Source of the DNA: Ifrita kowaldi
Taxonomy: Eukaryota > Chordata > Aves > Passeriformes > Cinclosomatidae
Assembly: GCA_013398055.1 (NCBI GenBank)
Contig: VZRS01012486.1
Location: 1 to 64,000, forward strand
Length of the DNA: 64,000 nt
Direction of reading: 5' to 3'
Shown: positions 36,530 through 48,834 of the stretch, piece by piece
How positions within the stretch are numbered: position 1 is the stretch's first letter
Layout: each line of letters opens with the position of its first letter
Notes under the pieces: model-generated
Seen by the model: only the letters and a program-made list of their open reading frames with translations
The model's database searches: none
What the model was told of the DNA's origin: nothing
Made by a program: the position numbers and the translations under genes

Positions 36530-39008
36530 CCAATCATTGACTCCCTGCACAGTCAAGCCAGAACAATACTGTGCTTTGCTGGAAGCCTATGTTAGGTTTC
36601 TAGCACTGAAGGAAGGTCCACAGGTACTGATCATTCTGCTGAAACATGGAAACAGACTGATCAGCTCTCTATGAGTGAGGAGTCTGCAGCAGAGTCAGAA
36701 AAATGAAAATTCCACGGGCTGATTTTTTAAAACTCTATTTTCTCCATTTTTGATGCAATGATACATAGTGTTGCTGACATTTATCCAATATGCAGTAGAA
36801 TGCTTTCCATTTCAAGTTGTTTGGGTTTTTTTCTTTCTGAATTTGGTATGCCACTTGACTTCTTATGTCCAGCATGGGAGAAATCCACTCCAGAAATTTA
36901 TTTTTGTAGGTGAGACATTTAATTCCCCATGCCAGATGCAGTTAATTCAGCAAACTCAAGCCAAAGAAAGTCAGAATTGCTCACTGGACAGGACAGATGA
37001 CTGTGGGTCCTGGTTCTTCTTGATTTGACAGATGTGTGTTTTGAAATCACAATACCTCTTTATAACCTGGGTTCTACTTGTTTTTAGAGCTTTTTAGGTC
37101 AGCTGTCACATGACATCCTGTTTAAAGAGCTGGGTAGATGCCTAGAAACTTTTTAACATGGAAAGCTAGTCAGAAAATCATTAATGCTTTTGTAAGTCTA
37201 TATTCACTTTAATAAAGCCAATGCTATGCTGTATCACACAACTGCTGCATCCAAATACACAAAGATAAAAAGACATACTTTAGAAAATAATCAGTCTCTC
37301 AGAGATCCTGACAGTGTATGTAATGTAAAAATACCAATTTCACTGAGAGCTTAGAAGGGCCCCCATGATGCAGGAGATGATTTTGCCTTCCAGATTTCCC
37401 TGGAGTGGAAGCCTGTCCCTCTTGATGTATGACACAAACTAGGGGTTTTCAGTAGTTCCTACTCAACATGGAAATGACAGATGTAAGTTTTAACCTCAAA
37501 ATAATTAAACCAAGAGAGAAAAGTAGTTGCATGCAGAACCTCATTCACAAGCCCTGCCCTGAAAAGAGAGATGTAAAGAAGAGTCACAGCCCTATCAGCA
37601 GTGCCTTGACCGGCAGGCCACATCATCAGGCAGAAGAAAAGAAACTCTACTTCTGGGCATCTGCTGAGCTTTCCTATTGTTATGGTGTATGTCCTTCCAG
37701 AGACCCAGGAGGCCCAGTCACAGCACTGGAACCTACTGTACTTCAGTGCAAAGCACATCAGACATATCCACATCTCTTCCTCATGCCATTTGTAGGAACA
37801 GCTGGGAAAAGAAGTGGACATGAATTTCATTACAACTCCAGCTGACTTGTAGAGAAATAAATAAAATTTGATACCTCATTTTAATAATAATCATAAATGT
37901 GCAGACAAGTGCTGAAAAATGAAATAATGGTATTGAGATTTATTACCAGCCTTTCTGTTCAACATATTTTGTACCATCACAGATTATCACTTAGTATACA
38001 TACACGTCTCTTTAGAGCACTGTTTCTGTACTTCTTGCAAATGTGAGGCAGCTCTTTCTATGTTATTATTTTTTTGATATGCTGCCATAAGTGCATGCAG
38101 CAAATGTCCATAAAGTCTTATTTCAGTAGACGTTTTTTACTATGGGTTTCTTCCATTATTTCCTCACTTCATGTTTACATAATTGTATTTTCTCCGATCA
38201 CAAGCCTTTGATAATCAAGACATTAAGGACTATGTGTTTAGCTTATGTCTTTCTTTTCTTGAAACACACTTTTTTCAAGATTCATCGAGGACAATTAAGT
38301 GTTCATCCCTCTGCTGCATTACCATATGCTGACTCCTGACCCACTGAGTTCAATCGAAGTCTGTCCACAGAATTTATAAGAAATCCAAGGAGGACCCCTT
38401 AGGAGAAGAAATTAGTTGCTTTTGGCAGAATCTTTTGTGCCCTTCAATATTTTATGAACCAAAATTATTAGGCTCAACATACTTTGGCATTCTGCCTATT
38501 TCAGTCCAGTCAGAGCAGATATAAGCTACTTGTCAGGCCATTATACAACGTGTTTTCATGACCGTGATGACCTATCTGGCAATAAAAGCAGTCTCAAGAG
38601 GCAGGACTTAAACAGCATCATGACATAAGCAAAAGCAATTGCAACTTCCAGAGCTACCAGGTGTGGTTCGATAACCTAAAGACCTCAGGCTGTGGAAAAA
38701 GACCAGAAGGAAAGTCAAAAAGCATCTGTCAATAATTTAGGTAAGAGAGCAGCACAAAAGAAAGCACAAACCAGTTCACACTATGGGAGAAGGATTGAGT
38801 TAATATGCAGAATTTATTGTAATAACAGACCACCACAAAATTTACTAGTGAGATTAGCAATAAAGTTTTTAAACACGCTAACTATTCACCATTAAAAGGG
38901 TGATTGGAGTCAGCGGATTCGTAGTGAATTCGGTATACTTGCATTATATGAGACCGATTCTTTGCTTCCTCTAGAAACACCGTCTGTATTCTATCCTGCT
39001 GTCATTAT

Positions 39009-39081
39009 ATGTGCAGAGCCAGGAGATGGACTTGATGATCCTTGTGGGACTCTTCCAACTCAAAATAGTCTATGATTCTTC
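39009..39081 (+). mobile_element. CR1 LINE 3' tail, + strand
   Basis: The words GCAGAGCCAGGAGATGGACT, TGATGATCCTTGTGGGACTC and TTCCAACTCAAAATAGTCTA, followed by TGATTCT, match the end of the avian CR1 consensus. That consensus ends in TCCTTGTGGGTCCCTTCC and an ATTCTATG-type tail. Only the last 70 or so bases are recognisable, which is typical of 5'-truncated CR1 copies. It cannot encode protein. Confidence 0.85.
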
Positions 39082-41445
39082 TGTCCTCCCCTGTCTGTGG
39101 AATCTGCTTCAGTGTGTTATCTCAGGAAGTTGTGAAATGTATTTGGCAAACACTCCCAGATACCTTTGTGCATTGTCATCAGGTCACTGCCAGGAAACAT
39201 TTGCTCCAGGCTTTTGCTGATAACTGCCACAAAACTGCCTGCTTCTGCTATGCACTGGTTTGGAGTGACCAGCGAAAGTGTGCAGATGAACTACACAGGT
39301 ATTCAAAGAAAACATGGGAAATCCTGGCTGGGCAGAGGCTGATATGAGCAGAGTAGTTTTCACCTGCTCCCTTTATGCTGCAGCTGTAAATTGTTGGTGG
39401 CCTCTGAAGAATAATCTTTCCATTATGTCTCAATTGCTGAAAATGTCTGCTGTGAATTCTCTAAGAAACTTCATAATTTCATAGAGAGCCTGTTGCTTTT
39501 CCCCCAACTCTTTGCTTTAATGTCTAATAAAAAAATAAAGTCATTGTGTGTATGGACATAGCTCCCACTGGCTTTGAAAGCAAATAAAGAAGGGAAATTT
39601 AACTTCATCTATGTAAATGAGGCGTTGTCATGCTATGCAATGCTGCAGAAACTAAGGAAGTTGTGCTTAAAAGGCTTTATAGAAGGCAATTTTTGCTTGC
39701 TGCAAGAAAAAAATGAAAGAAATTGTGAGGAAGGGAATATGAGGAATATGAATGTACGTTTACCACTTTAAGAGGCTGCAGCCATAAAACCAGTGCTTAA
39801 TTCAAAACCTGGATCCCAAGAACAGTAAGCTGCATTTTAAAATAAAATTTTTGGCAGTAAACTGATGAACTTTAAGAGTGCAGTGAACTGTGTGCCTTGT
39901 ATATACATATTAATCAAAAAGCCTTTTGGTTAAACTAATGTTCAAGGTATGATTTAGAGTCTCAAAAGCAAGAAAATGACCAGGATAGGCCAGAATTAAT
40001 GATTTTTGAGTACTAAACCCTGGCGTTCATAACATTGCATATTGTTCCTAGACTTACTCAGTACCAGTAGTGTCTGCTAAAGACTGAGGGAAATAGTTTG
40101 ACCGGGGAAAGACACTTTCTATTAAAGACATTAGATTGTAAATTTATGTATTAAAGTTCATATTTTCACTGTTTCCAACCTTCAAAGTAGCATCCCCACA
40201 AAAAGGTTTTGATTTCAGATCATCAGTTTTCTAAGCAGGTTGAAAAAAGTAAATTTACCATAACCATCATGTTTACCAGAGAAAAAAATCCTCGACTTGC
40301 TTTTAGTTTATCAAAAGACAAAAGAGATGATGACATTTAGTGTGTTTTTACTTCCTTGTCTTTCCCATACACTCCCATGTCTTGTTCCTGGATACTTAAA
40401 TATGTTGTTCCAGGTACTTTTCCATGGACAGTCATCTGTGATCTCTGTTAGAGAAAGGCTATCATAGGAGATTGGTTTATCCCAGTTTGGCCATTCCTAT
40501 ATTCTTTTGAATGTGCAAGCACTGAATGAAGGTGCTAATGCCATCACGTGTCCTGTTCTGGATTAAGCCTTGCTTCTGGAAAGATGTGGACATAGCACTG
40601 AGATGTCTTAAGCAAAGTTGTATCTTGCTCCCTCATCTTTTTCCCACAATAATGCTCTGTCTCAATTAGATAAACGAACAGGATTGTTCTCCTCTGATGG
40701 ACAGGAATCCTGACATTTTCTCTTAAAAGTGCTGGAAGGCATTTATTCTTAGAGACTTCTATGTGCACAAATGTACTTAACTGGTAGTTGTAACAGATTA
40801 ATTTACACGCGTTCCAAGGCAGTGAAGCATGTGGGTGAGCATTCCTTTCGAAGTTCATGTCAGCTGATAGACAAATATCTCCAGTGCTTTACTTTGTTTT
40901 GTCTGAAAGCATTTACAATTAATTGCTGCTTCTTGATACTTGTTGCACTTGCCTGAAAAGTTTCTGGAGTAGATGTTAATTGAGCAGAGGGAATTTTAAT
41001 GTGACATAAACATACTGACATATCACATTGTAATTTAAGCATCAATAAATTTGGGAATAGTCAGCAATTAGTAAGTATATGTCTAATTATATACTAGTAG
41101 AAAGCAGTTTGAAGAAAATCTTGAATTATTTCCTTATTATTCTTTATTTTTTGAGCCTGCTGTGCCTGCAACAGGAATACTCTAACTTGATTCTCCATCT
41201 CAAGTTTAGAAGACTTAGTCCTGATGTTACTTATAGAGTTTTCAAAAAAAAATTGATAGAATTATCTCTTTTTTTCTGATAAGTTTCTGATAAGTCTTTA
41301 GTCAAACATCACTTTTGGAGGAAGACCATAAGACATCCTTATGTAGAATTTTCAGTGTTTGGAATTGGGAAAAATCAAGATATTTCCTAAGTATAAAGCA
41401 TATAACAATTGTTCTACCCCCAGTCTCTTTCATGGACTGTGTTGT
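39082..41445. other. Sequence with no recognised gene
   Basis: Unique AT-rich sequence. Open frames are below about 105 codons and lack recognisable motifs. Confidence 0.55.
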
Positions 41446-41735
41446 TGTCATGGTTTAGGACCAGTACTCTACAATTTAGTGTTCCCATTGAAACTAAAAT
41501 CCACACACTCTCTGTCTCCCACCTTTTTCCCCTCCCCAGTGCAGCAACCGAAAAGGAGAACTGGAGGAACAAAAGACAAAAATCACGGGTGGAGATAACA
41601 GCAATTTACTGGGAACAGCAATGAGATAAGAAAACAAACAATAACAGCAACAATATTAATAAAAACACTGTACAAAAGAGACAATACAGAGTTCAACCTG
41701 GCCATAGCCACACCTCCCTGACTGCTCCCTCCAAG
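41446..41735 (-). mobile_element. Avian ERV LTR, 3' end, reverse orientation
   Basis: The element begins with TGTCATGGTTTAGGACC-type sequence at 41446, the inverted end of a very common avian LTR class. It then shows the typical order: a CTCCCCAGTG word, GGTGGAGATAACAGCAATTT, and AT-rich runs with AATAATAA-like units. Read on the - strand this is the R/U5 part ending in ...CCATGACA. The boundary toward 41735 and beyond is not clear, and the U3 part is missing or too diverged to recognise. Confidence 0.65.
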
Positions 41736-42251
41736 CCAATGTTGTTGATATTATCCGGTTTTTAGGAGATTCCAAAACATTCTATAGTCCAAGGAAAAAT
41801 AAGTACGGAATAAAAATAGATTGGCTGTCTCTTGTGTGAGTAAATCATCTTTTGTAATAAACTCTAGATGTCGTCCAGATAAATGGGTTCCAAAAGAGAA
41901 GTGATTTTCAGTGCAGACACTCCCGGGTTTTATTGGGTCCTGACATTTTCAAGTATGCTCCAACTCCAAGTCTTATTCTTTGTACTGTATTCCCATTAAA
42001 ACTTTGACAGTCATAATTTTCCTTCACATTTTTAGTTCCCTGGGTCTAAACAATTATAGGTCCTCATAAACTGAGATGACAGAATCCTAAACTGAGCTCT
42101 AATTTGAGTAATCTTTTTCTTTTACTAATTTAAAAGCCCAAACTTCAGCCTATCATATTATGCAAATTACATCATGTATGGAAAAAAATTGGTATTAAGA
42201 GGCTGTGCGAGTGACTGCTAGTGATTAATGAGTCAACTATTCAACCATTTA
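41736..42251. other. Short unique stretch between two LTRs
   Basis: AT-rich sequence with no recognised feature. Part of it may be diverged sequence of the neighbouring LTR. Confidence 0.45.
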
Positions 42252-42721
42252 CTGTAACCACCCAGGTGCTGTAAGAGAGTGGAATATTGGTGCCCATGGC
42301 TGAGTGGGCTGGGTGCTTCGCTAGTGATGCACCTGAGAGTGGCCTCCCAGGTGCAGAAGGGCGTGCACACCTGAAGCTGCAGACTGGGTTCCCAGATAAG
42401 GCTGATGAGAGGCAGATCCTGTGAGGTGGGTAAGTCTTTCTTATCATGCCATTGTCCTCCCTTATCTCATGACTCCAGCTGTGAAAACTCCAATCCAAAG
42501 TGTGGGACATTCACAAGTAGGATGAAGGGGTTCATGTTGGGTGATGGGCCATGATTGATTCAACCATGCTGACTAAGAGACAGCTGCAACACCTTACAAG
42601 GTGTCAAGACCTTTAGTGTCCCGTGATCCACAGCATCACATCATTCAGGTGTCTTGTGATTTATATTACATGACCCAATTTGAAACTCTCCTTGCCTGGG
42701 CATTCCCATGTGAACCTGATT

Positions 42722-42733
42722 GACTATAAACCC
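42722..42733 (+). promoter_or_regulatory. TATA box of the LTR promoter
   Basis: GACTATAAACCC lies about 230 bp before the AATAAA signal, the expected place for the U3 core promoter. Whether it is still active cannot be judged. Confidence 0.5.
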
Positions 42734-42957
42734 AACAGAGTTTGTGTTCTTTGGATTTGTTCCCCCACCATTTGATGGATACAGTCTGCAACCACCACCT
42801 CCAGAAGACTGCAATCGCTAGGAAGACCAGACAAGGAGGACTGGTAGAATACTGTTAGAATCTACAGAGTAGTGGTATTTTTTTCTCTGCTGCTCTGCCA
42901 CTTTCTCTCACCCCTCTCCTTCTCCCTTTCTCTCTCTCTACCTCACATTTACTGCTA

Positions 42958-42963
42958 AATAAA
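42958..42963 (+). promoter_or_regulatory. LTR polyadenylation signal AATAAA
   Basis: A canonical hexamer located after the pyrimidine-rich R region and before a GT-rich U5 stretch. The equivalent hexamer in the related LTR at the left edge is at 400-405. Confidence 0.6.
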
Positions 42964-43056
42964 AATCCATTCTATTGACTTCAGCATATGGTCTTGTTTG
43001 TGCTTTAATTTGGGCAGTGGTATCTCTCTGATCATTTTAATAATTGGATCTCTACA

Positions 43057-44883
43057 GAGGCCCTGTTATTATTGCATTAAGACAGTCACAAATTAGCAAC
43101 ACTTTCTACCAGATAATATTAGAAAAATTCCAGTATACAATTGAAAATTACATATAAACAAGTACAGAAATTTTTATGTATTTCTTGCTTTACCAGTCAT
43201 CCACTAAAAAATGCAAAACTATTAATGAAGTGAAAACTAAATTTATTAAAATAGTTAAATTTAAAATAGCTCCACATCCAAGCTGTACAAAGGAAAATCT
43301 CTTTTATCCCTTGCTTTGATGAATCTGGCCTGTGATCTTGTGCACTTCTAAGGATGATCAAATTGAGCAAAGAACCCCATGAATTCTAACACAGCACTCT
43401 GAGTGATGTTCTTAATGAACACAGCATGAGATATTTAGGCTACCTTGAGGACAGCTGCTTCCATCTAGCTACTTGTATCTTCAAACAGCTATTTAGTCAA
43501 GATACACTGGGTCAGCTATTGAAACACTCATATAGTAGTGGCTCCTATGAAGCAAATTAAATTTGCCCATTTTGCCATGTCTGACAGTATTTCTGTCACT
43601 AGAAAGGGTTTCGTTTATTTGTTTTAAATTATTTATTGTAGTATTTATTCTGTTTGCCGCAACTATCATTATCAGAGTTTTTTGGAAGAAAACTGATGGA
43701 AAAGAAAGAAGAAGCAAAACAAAACGTGTACGCCACATGAAGATAACATTTATATATGGACCGTAAATGAAAATAATCACTTAATGGCTTTTGCTTCCAT
43801 AATTTCTGCTGCCCATAGCACACAACTGCAAATCACTGAAATAACAGCATCTTTCCCCATCTACTTCTTGTGTCGTCAGTGTATTCATACTTCTTCCAAG
43901 TAACCAGTTTCACTGTTCCTTCACTCAAAACATGACTCGCTTGTGCTAACACAGGTTCTGTACCTTGGGCTCATGATTAATAGGTATTCCCCACTCAAAA
44001 AAGGAAATATAATGATGTGATAATATGATTATGCAGATGGCACTTTGCAATTCTTTCTGTCTTTATTTTATAATGAAATCAACGCTTTGACATGAACTTT
44101 GGTTTCCAGTAAAATATAGCAATAACACCTCAGAGGTATCAGAGAATCATAAAAAATAGAGACAAGTTCTATTATGTGAAACTCCCATTGGAGTTACCTC
44201 AAGTTTTGCCTGAGCTTTAAGTGAGCCTGCAGCTCAGTAGAGTCCTGCAGTTGGTTGAAGATCTCTATCACATTAGGGCAAGTTTTGTGTTGATATTGAA
44301 TTTCATACGTACAACTGAATTCCCTTTCTTGCAAAGCTACCATGGCACATTATGGGAAATCAATATTTAATTTAACACATTCAGTAAAATATCCTGTATA
44401 TCTTTGTGCTGGCTCCCCTTTTTTTTTTTTTTTAATGCCACCTTTTTCATCTGAGAGAAAATTATTCAGCCCTGCTTTTAATAAGTTCAGAGAAAGAGTT
44501 TTCCATTTATCCAGGAGAAAGCTATGCAAAATCCCTTGCAGAATCTGAAAAAATGACAGGGTGTGAGATCTGTTCATTAAACTATAAGAAGTGCAACAGG
44601 TGATGTATTCTCTGGCGTGCCATTTTCTGCTGAAGCACACATGTACTTTCAGAAGAGTCAAGCTGTTAAAAGCCGCTGCTGCTTGAACTGTGATGTAGTC
44701 AGAGTGGAAAGACAGGGAGTAAGGATGCTGCTGGCAGAAGGGGTTTGTTGAGACACAGTCATTACAATACCTCGACTGCCAGACTTGGTTCATCCTCTGG
44801 CAAGCTGAAAACTTAAAACACCTGCAAACTTTTTCAGTTAAGAGAAATGTAAACATATTAGGAAAATGTAAACTTTTATTAGG
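43057..44883. other. Sequence with no recognised gene
   Basis: AT-rich sequence. It contains a T run at 44419-44433 and one - strand ATG frame of 168 codons (44350-44856), which I do not recognise and discuss among the findings. Confidence 0.5.
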
Positions 44884-45084
44884 TGTCTTGGGGTGACTCC
44901 ATCATGTATATCCCCTATCACGGCTTTATGCCAAACAATTGATTTTGTGCCTTTTCTGTGCCTTTAAACTAAGCTTGAGAGGGAAGGAAAAAAAGGGACC
45001 AAGCAAACTTTTCAAAGCAGTGTCTCAAGGACACGGAGATTCACTCCTCTGTGTGCTCTGGCTGCGGTAGCACGGGGGGAGCAT
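44884..45084 (+). mobile_element. Probable ERV LTR 5' end, truncated at a single N
   Basis: A TG-start (TGTCTTGGGGTGACTCC) is followed by CGGCTTTATGCCAAAC, a TTTAAAC core-promoter-like word, purine-rich sequence and a GC-rich stretch with GTGTGCTCTGGCTGCGGTAG. The order recalls the U3/R part of avian LTRs. The sequence stops abruptly at an N at 45085 and the following bases are ordinary AT-rich DNA, so the rest of the element is missing or collapsed. Confidence 0.4.
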
Positions 45085-45085
45085 N
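45085..45085. other. Single N, possible collapsed repeat
   Basis: This is the only isolated N not flanked by an evident direct duplication. It falls inside a probable LTR, so unassembled ERV sequence may be missing here. Confidence 0.7.
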
Positions 45086-45212
45086 AAGAAGTGCTGCTAG
45101 AAATCAATAAATAGTAAAATGTGGTATTGTACGCACCTTTTCAACTAATTTCCTGATTATTATAAGTGAATTCTACTGATGGCCTTTGGCAGGCTTATAA
45201 GATATGGATAAT

Positions 45213-45428
45213 ACAAGCGTTAAGGTTGGAAAAGACCTCTAAGATCATGGAATCTGTCAAACCAGCACCATTGTGTTCACCACTAAAGCATATCCCCAAG
45301 TGATGCATGCACCCGTTTTTTTAAACACTTCCAGGGATGATGATTCTACCACTTCCCTGGGCAGCCTGTTCAAATGCCTGACTGTTCTTTCAGTGGATAA
45401 CTTTTTCTCAATACATTACAGTTCTAAG
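45213..45428 (-). mobile_element. CR1 LINE fragment, - strand
   Basis: Read on +, the stretch runs TTAAGGTTGGAAAAGACCTC, CACCACTAAAGCATATCCCC, CTTCCAGGGATGATGATTCT and CACTTCCCTGGGCAGCCTGT, then a diverged AATGCCTGAC.. TTTTTCTCAA.. end. This is the reverse complement of the CR1 3' region as I remember it. The element is 5'-truncated and carries many substitutions, so it is old. No open frame of the CR1 polymerase remains. Confidence 0.9.
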
Positions 45429-48149
45429 TAGATATAAAGATATATTTCAGGACAGGATATAGTGCTTATTAACAAGAAAGAAAAATGCCACTGTCACATC
45501 TTGCTACTAAATTTCCTGTTAGAAGAGATAGACACTGTAGTGCATTTCACTTTAGTTAGTGCACTTCATCAACCTAATGCTTATCTAGGCATTTTATGTT
45601 CCAAAATAAGTGTTAATCTTTCAGTAGGTCAGTTACTTAAGGAAATATGCATACAGCTCTATTCTTCACAATTTTGTCATGCTGCATATTTTCTGCTTTG
45701 AGCTTCAGCGACGCCATTTGAAGAGTTCAGAATATTCACCGTGAGTCAGCCTTCATCAGCTGCTTATTTGGGAAGTAATTATCATGTAATGTTTACCAGT
45801 GTATGCAACTGGAGAAACCTTAAAGGGGACTCAATCCACAGATGCCTATTTAGTCCTTTCCGACTTTCTTGATTGAGTATGGCAGCTACATTAGGATCAA
45901 TATATCCAGTGGGCTGAGCTACTCTTGGCATTTGTGCCTCTAAGTAGGTGAGAAGCAGCTGACTAATAAATTTTCTACACAGATATCAGCTCAGATTTTT
46001 ATACAGCCTATTTCAAATTTGAAGATCAGTGCCTCACCATTCTCACAGCCTGCCTCTGGTGTCTCTGATGCACTCGGTGGTGCTCTCCTTGATGAAGTCT
46101 GGCTTTCCTGGGTTAATGGAAGCTTTGAAACACTCCCACAACAGATATTAAGGCTACTTACCTCTGCTTCTTTCTAAGAAAACCACATGTGGGCTACTGT
46201 TTCTTTGCAAGTGAGAAGATTTATTAAGAATTCAGCACCTTGTTCAAAGCCATTGAAAAATTTGTGGAAGCACAAATGAAATAGTTGCTCCTACTGGACC
46301 AATGTCCAGTTCTTGTTCTAAGGAAAATTTGTTTTCTAAGGAAAATGATTGTAAACAGAAATTAACTAAGAAGTTGCATTTTGAAAAGTTTAAGAAATAC
46401 TCAGAATGACTCACAATGGTTATAAAAGGCCCTAATGACTGCTCTGGAACTCACATCATGGATAAGTTTAGTAACGAATGTCTGACTTGACTATTTTTAG
46501 GTATTGTTCTAAAGTATGTGAAGTATCTTTCCTACAGTCGACTGATTTAATTAATGAATGTTCAGACACCACTTAAGCTAGAAATCATTGATATAATAAA
46601 AGATAAGGAGCAATTTTTAAAAATTGTACTTAAAGTTGCTCTCGGATTTGTTTTAGTTACAAAGCAAAACTATGTTATCAACAGAGATTTGGCTGTCTTC
46701 ATCACTAATTCAATGACTTCTTTAATGAGAAATAAAGCCAATATAAATATATTAGACTTTACCATTAAGTAGATATTTTTATACTATGGAGATATATTTT
46801 CTCTTTTTATACTTGTGGAGACAAAAGGCTAGAGAAAGTTAGCAGGAGTTTGCATACCTGCTTGGGAGGAAATAGAGAAAAATGCAGTGGGACATTCTTT
46901 TGAAAGTGGCATTCACTGGATTCCCAAAGAGCTATAGCTGATTATCCTCCCTGGGGAAAAAAAAAAGAGCAGGTACAATATTTTTGCAAAGAGATTGACG
47001 CCTCCAGTATCAGATCTAAGACATGTCAAACCTGCAATCCAGGGGCTCTTTCCTTGTGACTGTACATGGAAAATTCAAAGCTGGCACAGCATACCAAGAT
47101 TGTCAAATATTACTAACACATCAAGATGGATATGTACTTATATATTCATAGGTAGGCATATGTATGCCTGGTACCTGAGCTGAACAGCTGGCAGTAATTT
47201 TTGTAATTTCTAGTCACATAAACAATCTACTCTCTTAATGGGAAGGTCAAGAAAAATAAATAGAGGAAATAAGAATGCATATTTTATCATGAATAAAAAT
47301 AGTGAACTTTTGAGAAAATATACATATGTCATGGAAATAACTAATAATGCATCAACACATGAGTTGTTAAATTTCTGGCTTTAGGCTCTTTCTGCTCCCC
47401 AGGACATCCTGTAGCTTTGGATTCCTGCAAGGGGTGTCTGTATGTATGTATATATGCATATATGCACATATGCTGCCCATTCCTGACTGCATTATATAAA
47501 TGAATTATGTGACTTTTATGTTATGCAAGAGCTTGTTCTACCAAGTGCTCTGTATACATATTTTGTATGTGCAATTAATTACACAGACTGTTTTGCCATT
47601 GTTGAATTGCTGAGGGGAAAAAATGATAAATGCTAATGAAAAATTCAATAATGGACACTACTGAATTCAGGGGGAATTCTGTCATACTCTTCATTTCAGG
47701 TCTATTTTTTATCATGGGAAGGTACAAAGAAGAGTAAAGATGTTTTATTATTCTCCAATTCACACAAAGTTTTTTTTCTTCTATACTGCAGGAATACTGG
47801 TACCCAGAGTTCAAAGAAACTAATCCTTATAACTTGCAAATACTTCTCTCCTACTGAACTCAATTGCAAAGCTCTGAGCTGAGTTGAAAGTGACCCAGCT
47901 GAGAAATAGATTACAAGAAGGAGCGGGAGGAATTTTCTCATGAAAAAGGACAGCAGTTGTGCATTAGAGTGCGTATCACGTTATTTTCTTTGTGTACATC
48001 TTGTATTTTAACAAGTTGCGGAGAGGTAATTCACAGAGAAACAGTAGGATGATACATGAGTTTCTGGGAGGAATTTACAGAGCAGCTGCACGTCTCTTAA
48101 CCTTACCTCTTTTTAAACTGCGTGCATTTGGCTCTTTCAGGTACCCCAC
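45429..48149. other. Sequence with no recognised gene
   Basis: Unique AT-rich sequence. It includes an alternating TATGTA/TATATGCA tract at 47440-47472. Open frames are under 80 codons. Confidence 0.55.
47440..47472. repeat. TATG/TATA/CATA simple repeat
   Basis: Alternating purine-pyrimidine units (GTATGTATGTATATATGCAT and onward). Such tracts are prone to length variation. Confidence 0.8.
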
Positions 48150-48834
48150 TGTGAGAGACTAGAAGGATTGCTGGCTCAAAACATTTTGGATGCGTGTGTG
48201 GAAAAGGGGCAGGTCAGGTTTTGTTCTGGTGAGGCGATGCCATGCTCCACACCCCCCAGAGCCTCTATCCCAGCCCTGCAGTGGCTGCCAGTCCCTGGCA
48301 CAGCAGAGGCAATGCTCCACACCCCACTCCTGGAGCCCCAATCCAGCCCCAGAGTGACCAGATGAACAGAAGTCCCACCTGAGGGAAGGGCCCAGGAAGG
48401 CCAAAGGGTACTTAACGCAGGACACAAGGTGAGCACATCTTGACCCTACCTTCCCTTGTATTTTATATCAGCTGAACACTGCTGGAACTCAGGAGTGGTA
48501 GCTATGTTTGTTATTTTCTGTGTTCTTTCTCTCTTTCCCTTTCATCTCCTTCTTCTAATTCCCTCTTCTCAGAGTTTTGAATAACTTAAAACCAGATGGG
48601 CTTGGAGTTTGCTAAGTTGAATGGGCTAAGTTAATGCTTTGTGAAGTATTTTGTGTTGATTGAATGCTGCTGTAAACTTTTGACAAAGTTCTCTGATTTT
48701 CTGAAGTTACCAGTAAAGTTTTTTGTTGTTTTGATCTCTTGAGAATATCTTGGCAGTATTTCTTCCATGCATCTGCCTCAGAGTATATAAAAAATCCATA
48801 AGCCCTTTTAGGAGCAAGTTTTTGGGGCCTTACA
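48150..48834 (+). mobile_element. ERVL-like 5' LTR
   Basis: The stretch starts with TGTGAGAGACTAG and ends with TTTTGGGGCCTTACA. A GC-richer U3-like half (about 48200-48440) precedes a T-rich R-like region, a TTACCAGTAAAG word and the final CATAAGCCCTTTTAGGAGCA region. A PBS-like TGGCACCATGATAAGGG begins 8 bp after the end. The closing sequence matches the end at 49807, which supports a provirus with two LTRs. The class assignment is from the general look of the LTR end and leader and is tentative. Confidence 0.5.

Larger units (their letters stand above)
34336..39005. other. Sequence with no recognised gene
   Basis: AT-rich sequence with no transposon I can identify. It includes a CAAA-rich tract at 36001-36034 and a 16-T run at 36514-36529. 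The only notable coding potential is the pair of overlapping opposite-strand frames at 37459-37845, described among the findings. Neither resembles a known protein. Confidence 0.55.
42252..43056 (+). mobile_element. ERV LTR, near full length, + strand
   Basis: This GC-richer block shows LTR order in + orientation: a U3-like region, a TATA box in GACTATAAACCC (42722-42733), a pyrimidine-rich R region (about 42880-42945), a polyadenylation signal AATAAA at 42958-42963, and a U5 tail with CATATGGTCTTGTTTGTGC ending in CTCTACA at 43056. The 3' half matches the LTR at 1-517. No primer-binding site or internal sequence follows, so it is probably a solo LTR. The left border is approximate, because I could not find a clear target-site duplication. 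Confidence 0.65.
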
